Shown here piece by piece: positions 9,056 to 16,686 of a DNA stretch of 64,000 nucleotides (position 1 is its first letter; each line of letters starts with the position of its first letter). Source of the DNA: Arthrobacter_N sp051262515 (GTDB taxonomy: Bacteria > Actinomycetota > Actinomycetes > Actinomycetales > Micrococcaceae); assembly GCF_051262515.1 (NCBI RefSeq), contig NZ_JBIMER010000001.1, forward strand, positions 62,001-126,000, read 5' to 3'. The position numbers and the translations under genes are program-made. A model generated the notes under the pieces. It was given only the letters and a program-made list of their open reading frames with translations, had not been told where the DNA came from and searched no databases.

Positions 9056-10339
9056 ATGGACGTGCCCACGAACACCGTAAACTCCCTGCTCGCCGCGATC
9101 GCGGACACCGGGCGCGACGGGCGGCGCGGCGGCTACTCCCGCCCGGTCTTCTCCTCCGCCGAGCTGGGCCTGCGCGAATGGTTCCAGGCCGAGGCCGCCG
9201 CTCGCGGGCTCGAGGTCTCCACCGATGCCCACGGCATCATCTGGGCGTGGTGGGACCTGCCCGGAACCGCGGACGGCGGGGACCCGCGCCGCGGTGCGCT
9301 CGTGACGGGATCCCACCTGGATTCGGTTCCCGGCGGCGGGGCCTTCGACGGCCCGCTCGGCGTTGCCAGCGCGCTGGCCGCCTTCGATCTGTTGGCCGAA
9401 CGCGAGGCGGCCGGCGCAGTGGTCCGCCACCGGGCGATGGCCATCGCGGTCTTCCCCGAGGAGGAGGGGTCGCGCTTCGGCGTGGCCTGCCTGGGATCGC
9501 GCCTGCTCACCGGGGCCATCGACCCCGCACGCGCACTGCGGCTGCGCGACGCCGACGGCAACACGCTCGCGGACGTCGCACGGGCCAACGGGTTGGACCC
9601 CGACCGCTTCGGCCGCGACGAGGCCACCTTGGCGCGGATCGGGGACTTCGTCGAGCTGCACGTCGAGCAGGGCCGCGGACTGAATTCCGCCGAGCACACG
9701 GACCACGCGGGGCGGGGGCCGGCCATCGCGGTCGGGGACACCATTCTGGGCCACGGCCGCTGGCGGCTCTCCTTCTCCGGTCAAGGCAACCACGCGGGCA
9801 CCACGCTCATGGCCGACCGCGCGGACCCCATGGTCGCCGCCGCCCAATGCGTGGTGGCAGTGCGCAAGACGGGCGCCGCCCAAGACAACGCCCGCGCCAC
9901 CGTCGGCAGGCTCGAGCCGGTCCCCGGCGGCACCAACGTGATCGCCTCGCGTGTGGATCTTTGGCTCGACGTGCGGCACCCGGACGATGCGATCACCGCC
10001 CGATTGGTGGAATCGATCCACGGCCAGGCGCAGAAGATCGCGGCGTTCGAGGGCTGCCGCGTCGTCCTCACCGAGGAATCGTTCTCCAACACCGTGCATT
10101 TCGACGCCGGCCTGTCCCGATCCCTCGCCCAGTCGGTCCGGCGCCGCGAACCGGCGGCGCCGCTGCTTCCCACGGGAGCGGGGCACGACGCTGGAGTGCT
10201 CGCCGCCGAGGTCCCCTCCGGCATGGTGTACGTGCGCAATCCCTCCGGCATCAGCCACTCGCCCGAGGAATTTGTGGAAGAGGACGACGCCGAAGCCGGG
10301 GTCCTCGCCCTCGCCGACGCACTGGAGGACCTGCTGTGA
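9056..10339 (+). CDS. M20 family amidohydrolase (allantoate/carbamoylase-like), possible N-formylglutamate deformylase
   Basis: A 427-residue dinuclear-metal hydrolase of the allantoate amidohydrolase/N-carbamoyl-L-amino-acid hydrolase group. Metal-site motifs are GSHLDSVPGGG (His87, Asp89), FPEEEGSRFG near residue 135 and ELHVEQG near 200. GQGNHAGTTLM near 243 contributes to dimer-interface substrate binding, and GISHSPEEF lies near the C-terminus. By homology it cleaves a C-N bond of a ureido or N-acyl amino acid. It sits between the hutU/carrier genes and hutF, and hutF makes N-formyl-L-glutamate, so deformylation of that compound is the most economical role. It overlaps hutF by 4 bp (GTGA), implying coupled translation. 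Confidence 0.8.
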   Translation: MDVPTNTVNSLLAAIADTGRDGRRGGYSRPVFSSAELGLREWFQAEAAARGLEVSTDAHGIIWAWWDLPGTADGGDPRRGALVTGSHLDSVPGGGAFDGPLGVASALAAFDLLAEREAAGAVVRHRAMAIAVFPEEEGSRFGVACLGSRLLTGAIDPARALRLRDADGNTLADVARANGLDPDRFGRDEATLARIGDFVELHVEQGRGLNSAEHTDHAGRGPAIAVGDTILGHGRWRLSFSGQGNHAGTTLMADRADPMVAAAQCVVAVRKTGAAQDNARATVGRLEPVPGGTNVIASRVDLWLDVRHPDDAITARLVESIHGQAQKIAAFEGCRVVLTEESFSNTVHFDAGLSRSLAQSVRRREPAAPLLPTGAGHDAGVLAAEVPSGMVYVRNPSGISHSPEEFVEEDDAEAGVLALADALEDLL

Positions 10340-11625
10340 GCGCCAGCGACGAAGTAGCCGGCGGTGTCGCCAACGGCGCGTCCGGCCGCCCCGCGGTCCG
10401 CGTTCCGGCGCCGGTGAACGCCCACTCGCACGCCTTCCACCGGATCCTGCGCGGGCGAACCCACGAGGGCGCGGACGGGGGAGCGGGCACGTTCTGGACC
10501 TGGCGCGAACACATGTATGCCGCCGCCCACCGGCTCACGCCGGCGGCGTACGAGCAGTTGGCCACCGCGGTCTACGCGGAGATGGCGACCGCGGGATACG
10601 GCGCGGTGGGCGAATTCCACTATCTGCACCACCAAGCGGACGGCACACCCTACGGCGGGGACGGCGCCCGCCGCGACGGCGGACACGCCATGGAACTGGC
10701 GCTCGGACGGGCAGCGCTGTCCGTGGGCATCCGCCTGGTGCTGCTGGACACCTGCTACCTGCAGGGCGGGCTGGCCGCCGACGGTTCGGCGCTGCCCCTG
10801 GACGAGACGCAGCGGCGCTTCAGCGACGGCACCGCCGCCGGCTGGCTGGAGCGCCACGCGCGGCTCGGACACGCGTTGGCCACGCTGGATGCCGGTCGCG
10901 GCCTGCTGACCCTGGGTGCCGCGATCCACTCGGTGCGCGCCGTCTCCGCCGGCGACCTGGCCGAAATCGCCGCGGGTCTGGATCCCGCCACCCCCTTGCA
11001 CGTGCACCTTTCCGAGCAGCCCGCCGAAAACGAGGCGTGCGTTGCCGCCCATGGGTTGACGCCCACGGCGTTGCTCGGGAGTGCCGGGTTGTTGGGCGGC
11101 CGGCTGTCTGCCGTGCATGCCACCCATCTGACGGAATCCGACGTTGTCGACCTGGGCGCGGCGCGCGCAGGCGTCGTCTTCTGCCCCACGACCGAGGCCG
11201 ACCTAGGCGACGGGATCGGACCGGCCCGCGAACTGGCCGACGCCGGCGCGGTCCTGTCCCTGGGCAGCGACCAGCACGCTGTGCTGGATCCCTATCTGGA
11301 ACAGCGCTCGCTCGAGCACGGCGAACGGTTGCGCAGCGGCCAACGCGGGCGCTTCTCCCCGGCGCAAATCTCCCGTGCCGCGCGCGAGGGCGGGCTGCGG
11401 TCGCTGGGACTCGGGGAGAACGGGGACCACCTGCTGGTGCGCACAGACACCGTGCGCACGATCGGTTCGCGGCCGGCCCAACTGCCCCTGACGGCCACGG
11501 CAGCCGACGTCGCGGAAGTCCACATCAACGGGGAACTGGTCGCGACGGACGGGATCCACGTCCGTCTGGGGGACCCCGCCGCCCTGTACGCCGCCTTCTT
11601 CGCCGAACACCCGGAGTTTTCATGA
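10336..11625 (+). CDS. hutF: formimidoylglutamate deiminase
   Basis: A 429-residue amidohydrolase-superfamily enzyme that deiminates N-formimidoyl-L-glutamate to N-formyl-L-glutamate and ammonia. Metal ligands are visible in VNAHSHAFHRIL (HxH), in HVHLSEQPAENEA and in the Asp of LGSDQHAVLDP. The segment RTHEGADGGAGTFWTWRE is characteristic of this deiminase. The GTG start overlaps the M20 stop (GTGA). Its end overlaps hutI by 4 bp (ATGA). Presence of HutF means the pathway runs through formylglutamate rather than direct hydrolysis of formimidoylglutamate. Confidence 0.9.
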   Translation: MSASDEVAGGVANGASGRPAVRVPAPVNAHSHAFHRILRGRTHEGADGGAGTFWTWREHMYAAAHRLTPAAYEQLATAVYAEMATAGYGAVGEFHYLHHQADGTPYGGDGARRDGGHAMELALGRAALSVGIRLVLLDTCYLQGGLAADGSALPLDETQRRFSDGTAAGWLERHARLGHALATLDAGRGLLTLGAAIHSVRAVSAGDLAEIAAGLDPATPLHVHLSEQPAENEACVAAHGLTPTALLGSAGLLGGRLSAVHATHLTESDVVDLGAARAGVVFCPTTEADLGDGIGPARELADAGAVLSLGSDQHAVLDPYLEQRSLEHGERLRSGQRGRFSPAQISRAAREGGLRSLGLGENGDHLLVRTDTVRTIGSRPAQLPLTATAADVAEVHINGELVATDGIHVRLGDPAALYAAFFAEHPEFS

Positions 11626-12821
11626 GCACCACGCTGATCACCAACCTGTCGGAGATCTTCACGGCCGACGCCGCCCAGTCCACAGTGCGTGATGGCGCAC
11701 TCCTCATGGACGGCGACCGCATTTCCTGGATCGGGCCGGCCGCGGATGCGCCCGCGGCCGGCACCGTGCTCGACGCGGACGGACGCGCGGCGCTGCCGGG
11801 CTGGGTTGACTCGCACACCCACCTGGTCTTCGCCGGGGACCGGGGCGACGAATTCGTCGCCAGGATGGCCGGGCAGGATTATGCCGCCGGGGGGATCGCC
11901 GTGACCACCGCGGCCACCACGACGACTCCGGACGACGAACTGTTCGCCCTTGTCGCCCGCCGCGCCGCCGAGGCCGTGGCCGGGGGCACGACGTACCTCG
12001 AAACGAAGACCGGATACGGACTGACCGTGGCGGAGGAGACCCGCCATGCCCGGATTGCCGCCGAGGTCGTCGACGCGGTCACCTATTTGGGCGCCCACCT
12101 GGTGCCGGCCGGCATGGACGCCCAGGAATACACGGACCTGGTCTGCGGGGAGATGCTTGCGGGCGTACTCCCGCACGTGCGCTTCGCCGACGTCTTTTGC
12201 GAACGCGGCGCGTTTGACGAGGCGCAATCGCGGCAGGTGCTCGCGGCGTGTGCGGCGGCGGGGTTGGGGCTGAAGGTCCACGGCAACCAGCTCGGACCCG
12301 GCCCGGGGGTGCGCCTGGCCGTGGAGTTCGGCGCCCAGAGCGTGGACCACGTCAACTATTTGGACGCGGCCGACGTCGACTCGCTCGCCGGATCGTGGAG
12401 TGGATGGGATCCGGCCACGCGGTCCGGCACCCCCGGCACCGTCGCGACGTGCCTGCCGGCCTGCGACCTCTCGACCCGCCAGCCCCTCGCGCCCGGCAGG
12501 GAGCTGTTGGACGCCGGGGTGCGGATCGCGCTGGCCTCGAACTGCAACCCGGGTACTTCCTATACGACGTCGATGGCGTTCTGCGTGGCGACGGCCGTGC
12601 TGCAGATGCGCCTGGACATCGGCGAGGCGATCACCGCGGCAACATACGGTGGCGCGCTGGCGCTCGGCGTGCAGGATGAAGTCGGCTCGCTCGAGGTGGG
12701 AAAGCGCGCGGACCTGCAGCTGCTCGACGCACCCAGCGTCTCGCATTTGGCCTACCGGCCCGGGATGCGGCTCACCGGCCCCGTTTTCCGGGCGGGTGCG
12801 CTGGCGGCGGGTGCGATCTAG
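11622..12821 (+). CDS. hutI: imidazolonepropionase
   Basis: A 399-residue amidohydrolase that opens the ring of 4-imidazolone-5-propanoate to N-formimidoyl-L-glutamate. Family motifs are DSHTHLVFAGDR (metal HxH plus substrate Arg), LETKTGYGL, KVHGNQLG and DHVNYL. The fourth metal-site motif reads ASNCNPGTS, with Asn where well-studied HutI enzymes have a metal-bound Asp in a TDxNPG context. The ATG lies within the hutF stop region (ATGA overlap). It is last in the operon although its step comes before hutF. Confidence 0.93.
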   Translation: MSTTLITNLSEIFTADAAQSTVRDGALLMDGDRISWIGPAADAPAAGTVLDADGRAALPGWVDSHTHLVFAGDRGDEFVARMAGQDYAAGGIAVTTAATTTTPDDELFALVARRAAEAVAGGTTYLETKTGYGLTVAEETRHARIAAEVVDAVTYLGAHLVPAGMDAQEYTDLVCGEMLAGVLPHVRFADVFCERGAFDEAQSRQVLAACAAAGLGLKVHGNQLGPGPGVRLAVEFGAQSVDHVNYLDAADVDSLAGSWSGWDPATRSGTPGTVATCLPACDLSTRQPLAPGRELLDAGVRIALASNCNPGTSYTTSMAFCVATAVLQMRLDIGEAITAATYGGALALGVQDEVGSLEVGKRADLQLLDAPSVSHLAYRPGMRLTGPVFRAGALAAGAI

Positions 12822-12879
12822 CGATCGGCTGGCGCGGCGGCGGTCAGGAGCGGGGCCCGCCGCGTGATAAACAGGAGCC

Positions 12880-13377
12880 ATGGCTAACACCGCATTCAAG
12901 GGAACTCCCGTACAGACCATTGGCGACCTGCCCGCGCAGGGCGCCCCGGCCCCGGACTTCACGCTGACGGGAGCGGACCTGACCGACGTCGCCAGCGCCG
13001 ACCTGGCCGGCCGCCGTCTGGTCCTCAACATCTTCCCCAGCGTCGATACCGGCGTCTGCGCCGCCAGCGTGCGGAAGTTCAACGAGCTCGCCGGCGGACT
13101 CCAGAACGCCACCGTGGTCTGCGCCTCGGCGGACCTGCCGTTCGCGCTGGGCCGCTTCTGCGGTGCGGAGGGCCTGGAGAACGTCGTTTCAGCGTCCACC
13201 TTCCGCTCCGACTTCGCCGAGGCCTACGGCGTGAAGATGGTCAACGGCCCGCTGGCGGGACTGAACGCACGCTCGGTCGTCGTCGTCGACACCGATGGGA
13301 CGGTCCTGCACTCCGAACTCGTCTCGGACATCACGGTGGAGCCGAACTACGACGCCGCCATCGCGGCGCTGAACTAA
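12880..13377 (+). CDS. tpx: thiol peroxidase, atypical 2-Cys peroxiredoxin
   Basis: A 165-residue Tpx that reduces H2O2 and alkyl hydroperoxides with thioredoxin as donor. The peroxidatic cysteine is Cys60 in PSVDTGVCAASVRKF and the resolving cysteine is Cys94 in ADLPFALGRFCGAEG, at the spacing expected for Tpx. Many family members read DTPVC; here Pro is Gly. An AGGAG Shine-Dalgarno precedes the ATG. It is a single-gene unit ended by the hairpin at 13405-13436. Confidence 0.95.
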   Translation: MANTAFKGTPVQTIGDLPAQGAPAPDFTLTGADLTDVASADLAGRRLVLNIFPSVDTGVCAASVRKFNELAGGLQNATVVCASADLPFALGRFCGAEGLENVVSASTFRSDFAEAYGVKMVNGPLAGLNARSVVVVDTDGTVLHSELVSDITVEPNYDAAIAALN

Positions 13378-13404
13378 CCGCGGCCCTGCAGTAGCGCTTC
13401 GAGG

Positions 13405-13436
13405 CAGGGTCCGTCCGGGAAACCGGGCGGGCCCTG
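13405..13436 (+). terminator. hairpin terminator after tpx
   Basis: A 14-bp stem with two T-G pairs closes on a GAAA tetraloop: arms 13405-13418 and 13423-13436. No T-tract follows, as is common in high-GC actinobacteria. Confidence 0.65.
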
Positions 13437-13456
13437 TGCGCTGTTCCGCCGCCCGC

Positions 13457-13462
13457 TACGAT
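13457..13462 (+). promoter_or_regulatory. -10 box TACGAT of a likely leaderless promoter
   Basis: TACGAT matches TANNNT and ends exactly 7 nt before the ATG at 13470. No Shine-Dalgarno precedes that ATG. Confidence 0.5.
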
Positions 13463-13469
13463 CGTTGGC

Positions 13470-14276
13470 ATGGACAGCACCGGATCCCTTGCCGCCTCCG
13501 CGGCCGGCCGCCAAGCCGGCGCGCGGCCGCCGGCGTCCCGCCGCTGGATCGCGTTCGAGATCGCACTGGTCCTCGGATTGTCCCTCGGACAGTCCGCGGT
13601 CTACGCCGCGGTCAGCCTCCTGGACAAGTTGAGCCGGGCCCCGCTGGGCGGGCAGACGACCAGCATGAACAACCCGCTGAGCGAGCGTCCCCTCTTCGAC
13701 CTGACTTACCAAATGTTGGACATCGTGTTCGCCCTGGTCCCCGTGGCGCTGGTTTTCTTCCTATTTGCCCAAGCGGGAACCAATGGGTTCCGGGCCATGG
13801 GTCTGGACTTCCGGAGGCCTTGGCGCGATCTGGGGTGGGGTTTCGGGCTGTTCGCCGTGATCGGCGCGGGAACGCTGGGCGTCTACGCCGCGGGCCGGGC
13901 TTTGGGGGCGACCACGGCCATCGTGCCGTCCGCCCTGGAACCCTACTGGTGGACCATACCGGTCCTGGTGCTGTCCGCGGTGCGCCACGGCCTCCTCGAG
14001 GAAACGGTGGCCGTCGGCTACCTCTTCGACAGGTTGCGCCGTCTGGCGTGGGGCCCGTGGGCCGTGGTGGTCGCCAGCGCGATCCTGCGCGGAAGCTACC
14101 ACCTCTACCAGGGTTTCGGCCCGTTCGTGGGGAACTTCCTGATGGGGCTGGTCTTCGGGTGGTTGTACCTCAAGTACCGCCGGGTAATGCCCCTGGTCAT
14201 CGCCCACGCGTTGCTCGATACGGCCGGGTTCGTCGGCTACGCGCTGATCGGACCGGCGATCGGGCTGGGCACCTAG
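13470..14276 (+). CDS. CPBP family intramembrane metalloprotease
   Basis: A 268-residue membrane protein of the CAAX-protease/bacteriocin-processing (CPBP) family with about seven hydrophobic segments. Motif 1 is GLLEETVAVGYLFDRL (Glu177-Glu178). The arginine of the usual EExxxR is not at its standard place, though Arg follows a turn later. Motif 2 is RGSYHLYQG and motif 3 AHALLDTAG, providing the His and Asp. The glutamates and histidines needed for metal catalysis are therefore present. The substrate is unknown. It appears to be transcribed alone from a leaderless promoter and is followed by a strong hairpin. Confidence 0.85.
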   Translation: MDSTGSLAASAAGRQAGARPPASRRWIAFEIALVLGLSLGQSAVYAAVSLLDKLSRAPLGGQTTSMNNPLSERPLFDLTYQMLDIVFALVPVALVFFLFAQAGTNGFRAMGLDFRRPWRDLGWGFGLFAVIGAGTLGVYAAGRALGATTAIVPSALEPYWWTIPVLVLSAVRHGLLEETVAVGYLFDRLRRLAWGPWAVVVASAILRGSYHLYQGFGPFVGNFLMGLVFGWLYLKYRRVMPLVIAHALLDTAGFVGYALIGPAIGLGT

Positions 14277-14304
14277 CTCAAGCAGTTCACCTCGGTTAAG
14301 CGGC

Positions 14305-14333
14305 GCGGGCCGGACAGCGGATGTCCGGCCCGC
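14305..14333 (+). terminator. hairpin terminator between convergent genes
   Basis: A perfect 12-bp stem (14305-14316 with 14322-14333) and a 5-nt loop lie between the CPBP gene and the convergent VOC gene. It could serve both directions. Confidence 0.7.
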
Positions 14334-14373
14334 ACTTCGTGTCCCGCGGTCCTGTCCGCAAGGTCCCGTCCCG

Positions 14374-15015
14374 CTACAGCGTGATCGATCCCTTGGGGGT
14401 CTCGAAGGTCACGGACATGATGCCCGGCGTCCCGTTGGGCGCCTGCCACTCGACGTCCACTCCCTCCAGGGGGCTCTGCTCCGGCGTTCCCAGCCATTCG
14501 CGCACCCGCTCCCTGGAGCCGGCGATGCTGATCCGGGAGATCCGCCCCACCGGCTCCAGCGCGCGAGACGGGTGCAGGTTCTCGGTTCCGTCGTCCCAGC
14601 GCAACATGTAGGGCACCTGCGGGTCCGCGATGAGCCCCTTGATGCCGATCTGCTGCCACGTCAGTTCCTGGCCGTCCGGGAACTTCCGGTTCCCGGGAAC
14701 CGAGGACCGGCCGAGCCGCTCCTCGAAGGGGGCCAGGTCGTCGACGGCGACGCACCAGCCCATCCATCCTCCGCCCATTTCCGACCGCGCACGCACGGCC
14801 TGGCCGAACGGAGCCTTGTCAGAGGCCGGGTGCGCGAGCACCTCGACGACCTCCAGGTATTGGTTGTTCAGCAACGGGAAAATGACATTCCGTGTGCCGA
14901 ACCGGGGATGCACGCCGCCCTTGACGGACTCGATCCCCAGAGTGTCTTTGATGCGGTCGGCGGTGGCCGCCAACCCATCCTGTCCGCAAGCGTATGAAAC
15001 GTGGTCCAACCTCAT
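14374..15015 (-). CDS. VOC superfamily glyoxalase-like protein
   Basis: A 213-residue protein with the glyoxalase-like domain fold: MRLDHVSYACG at the N-terminus, then RFGTRNVIFPLLNNQYLEVV near residue 39. VOC proteins include lyases, dioxygenases and resistance proteins; the pattern here does not point to one reaction. It ends opposite the CPBP gene at the shared hairpin and begins upstream of the metY leader, which runs the other way. Confidence 0.75.
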   Translation of the reverse strand: MRLDHVSYACGQDGLAATADRIKDTLGIESVKGGVHPRFGTRNVIFPLLNNQYLEVVEVLAHPASDKAPFGQAVRARSEMGGGWMGWCVAVDDLAPFEERLGRSSVPGNRKFPDGQELTWQQIGIKGLIADPQVPYMLRWDDGTENLHPSRALEPVGRISRISIAGSRERVREWLGTPEQSPLEGVDVEWQAPNGTPGIMSVTFETPKGSITL

Positions 15016-15150
15016 GTGCCCATGATGGCACTTTGTGAGGTGCGTCTCGACTTAGGTTGTCCTTACTTGAGCCGAAGGCTGTGTCAAACCCCGTCATATT
15101 CGCCGGGCGTCGCTTGCGGGGCGCGGCGGCATCCGCGAAACTGTTCTACA

Positions 15151-15275
15151 GGTCATGAGTGCCAGCGCGAAACCCCGGTTTGCTGGCCGGCAACCCTCCA
15201 CTCGCGGTGGGGTGCCCCGGGTGAGGACCGGGCTCGGCGCCAAGCGTGGCGCGGGGCAAGCGCGGGTCGGTTCCG
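15151..15275 (+). promoter_or_regulatory. SAM riboswitch (SAM-IV type) in the metY leader
   Basis: The stretch starting GGTCATGAGTGCCAGC and continuing through GCTGGCCGGCAACCC to GGGGTGCCCCGGGTGAGGACC has the S-adenosylmethionine-binding core layout of actinobacterial SAM-IV aptamers as I recall them. A P1 helix is possible between GGTC 15151-15154 and GACC 15226-15229. G/C-rich sequence to about 15275 could form the extra SAM-IV helices and pseudoknot. It sits directly upstream of metY-metX, the expected target. The rest of the 327-bp gap (15016-15150) shows no gene and no clear promoter consensus. Confidence 0.85.
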
Positions 15276-15308
15276 GGCGGCGTCACACTCCGTGTGGCAA
15301 CTCCGTTT

Positions 15309-15339
15309 GGTGCGGCCCCTCAGACGAAAGAGGAGCACC
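15309..15339 (+). promoter_or_regulatory. Shine-Dalgarno-sequestering hairpin before metY
   Basis: GGTGC 15309-15313 pairs with GCACC 15335-15339, and CCTC 15318-15321 pairs with GAGG 15330-15333, the metY ribosome-binding site. This buries the Shine-Dalgarno and suits a translational expression platform for the riboswitch just upstream. No terminator with a T-tract is visible between aptamer and gene. Confidence 0.55.
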
Positions 15340-15342
15340 ACA

Positions 15343-16686
15343 ATGTCCACCAACTGGTCCTTTGAGACGCGCCAGATCCACGCGGGACAAACACCCGACG
15401 CGGCAACCGGGGCGCGCGCCCTGCCGATCTACCAGACGACGTCGTTCGTCTTCCCGAGCGCGGAGAGCGCGGCGGCGCGGTTCGCGCTACAGGAACTCGC
15501 GCCCATCTACACGCGCATCGGCAATCCCACGGCCGAGGCCGTGGAAAACCGCATCGCCGACCTCGAGGGCGGCGTCGGCGCTCTCCTCCTGGCCTCCGGC
15601 CAGGCCGCCACGACCTTCGCGATCCTGAACGTCGCCGAGTCGGGCGACCACATCGTGGCCAGCCCGAGCCTCTACGGCGGGACGCAGAACCTGTTCAAGC
15701 ACACGCTGCGTCGATTGGGCATCGAGACGACGTTCGTCGAGGATCCCGACAACCTCGAACACTGGCGCGCGGCGGTCCGGCCGAACACCAAGGCCTTCTT
15801 CGGCGAGGTGGTTTCGAATCCCCGTCAGGACGTGCTGGACATCGAGGGCCTCGCCGCCGCGGCCCACGAGGCCGGCGTCCCGCTCATCGTGGACAACACG
15901 CTGGCGACTCCGTACCTGATCCGCCCCATCGAATGGGGCGCGGACATCGTTGTGCACTCGGCCACCAAGTACCTCGGCGGGCACGGAACCGCGATCGCCG
16001 GTGTGATCGTGGACTCCGGCAACTTCGACTTCGCGCGGGACCCCGAGCGGTTCCCGACGTTCAACACGCCGGACGAGTCCTACAACGGGTTGGTGTTCGC
16101 CCGCGACCTCGGCGTCGGCGGCGCCCTCGGAGCCAACCTGGCCTACATCCTGAAGGCCCGCGTCCAACTGCTGCGGGACCTCGGTTCCGCGGCGGCCCCG
16201 CTGAACGCGTTCCTGATCGCCCAGGGCCTGGAAACGCTGAGCCTGCGTATGGAGCGCCACGTCTCCAACGCGCAGAAGGTCGCCGAATGGCTTCAGGCGC
16301 GGGAGTCCGTCCGCTCCGTGGCCTTCGCCGGCCTGCCGTCGAGCCCGTGGTTCGAACGGGGGCGCAAGTACGGACCGCGCGGCACCGGCGCGATCGTCGC
16401 GTTCGACCTGGAGGGCGGCGCGGAAGCGGGACAGGCCTTCGTCGACGGGCTGGAACTGCACTCCAACGTGGCCAACATCGGCGACGTCCGTTCGCTGGTC
16501 ATCCACCCGGCGTCGACGACCCACGCGCAGTTGGGCGAGGCCGAGCGGGCCGCCGCCGGGGTCACTCCCGGGCTGGTGCGGTTGTCGGTCGGCTTGGAGC
16601 ACGTCGATGACATCATCGCCGACCTGTTGGCCGGGTTCGACGCCGTCCGCCGGGCCGCGCCCTCGGACCTGCAGGCGGCCCGGTGA
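15343..16686 (+). CDS. metY: O-acetylhomoserine sulfhydrylase (aminocarboxypropyltransferase)
   Basis: A 447-residue PLP enzyme of the Cys/Met metabolism family that converts O-acetyl-L-homoserine plus sulfide to homocysteine. Signatures are FETRQIHAGQTPD at the N-terminus, GGTQNLFKHTL near residue 107, and the Schiff-base lysine in VVHSATKYLGGHGT near 208. Length and the FNTPDESYNGL segment favour MetY over the shorter MetB/MetC. The start ATG follows AGAGGAG. It is coupled to metX by a 4-bp overlap and controlled by the upstream SAM riboswitch. Confidence 0.94.
   Translation: MSTNWSFETRQIHAGQTPDAATGARALPIYQTTSFVFPSAESAAARFALQELAPIYTRIGNPTAEAVENRIADLEGGVGALLLASGQAATTFAILNVAESGDHIVASPSLYGGTQNLFKHTLRRLGIETTFVEDPDNLEHWRAAVRPNTKAFFGEVVSNPRQDVLDIEGLAAAAHEAGVPLIVDNTLATPYLIRPIEWGADIVVHSATKYLGGHGTAIAGVIVDSGNFDFARDPERFPTFNTPDESYNGLVFARDLGVGGALGANLAYILKARVQLLRDLGSAAAPLNAFLIAQGLETLSLRMERHVSNAQKVAEWLQARESVRSVAFAGLPSSPWFERGRKYGPRGTGAIVAFDLEGGAEAGQAFVDGLELHSNVANIGDVRSLVIHPASTTHAQLGEAERAAAGVTPGLVRLSVGLEHVDDIIADLLAGFDAVRRAAPSDLQAAR

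Noticed and set aside
9178..10335. The long upstream extension of the hutF frame
   Set aside because: Before 10336 the frame overlaps the M20 gene and translates to Arg-rich sequence. The GTG overlapping the M20 stop gives a normal-sized deiminase.
15155..15628. A short open frame overlapping the metY leader
   Set aside because: It runs through the riboswitch and into metY in another frame, with an Arg/Ser-rich, domainless product.
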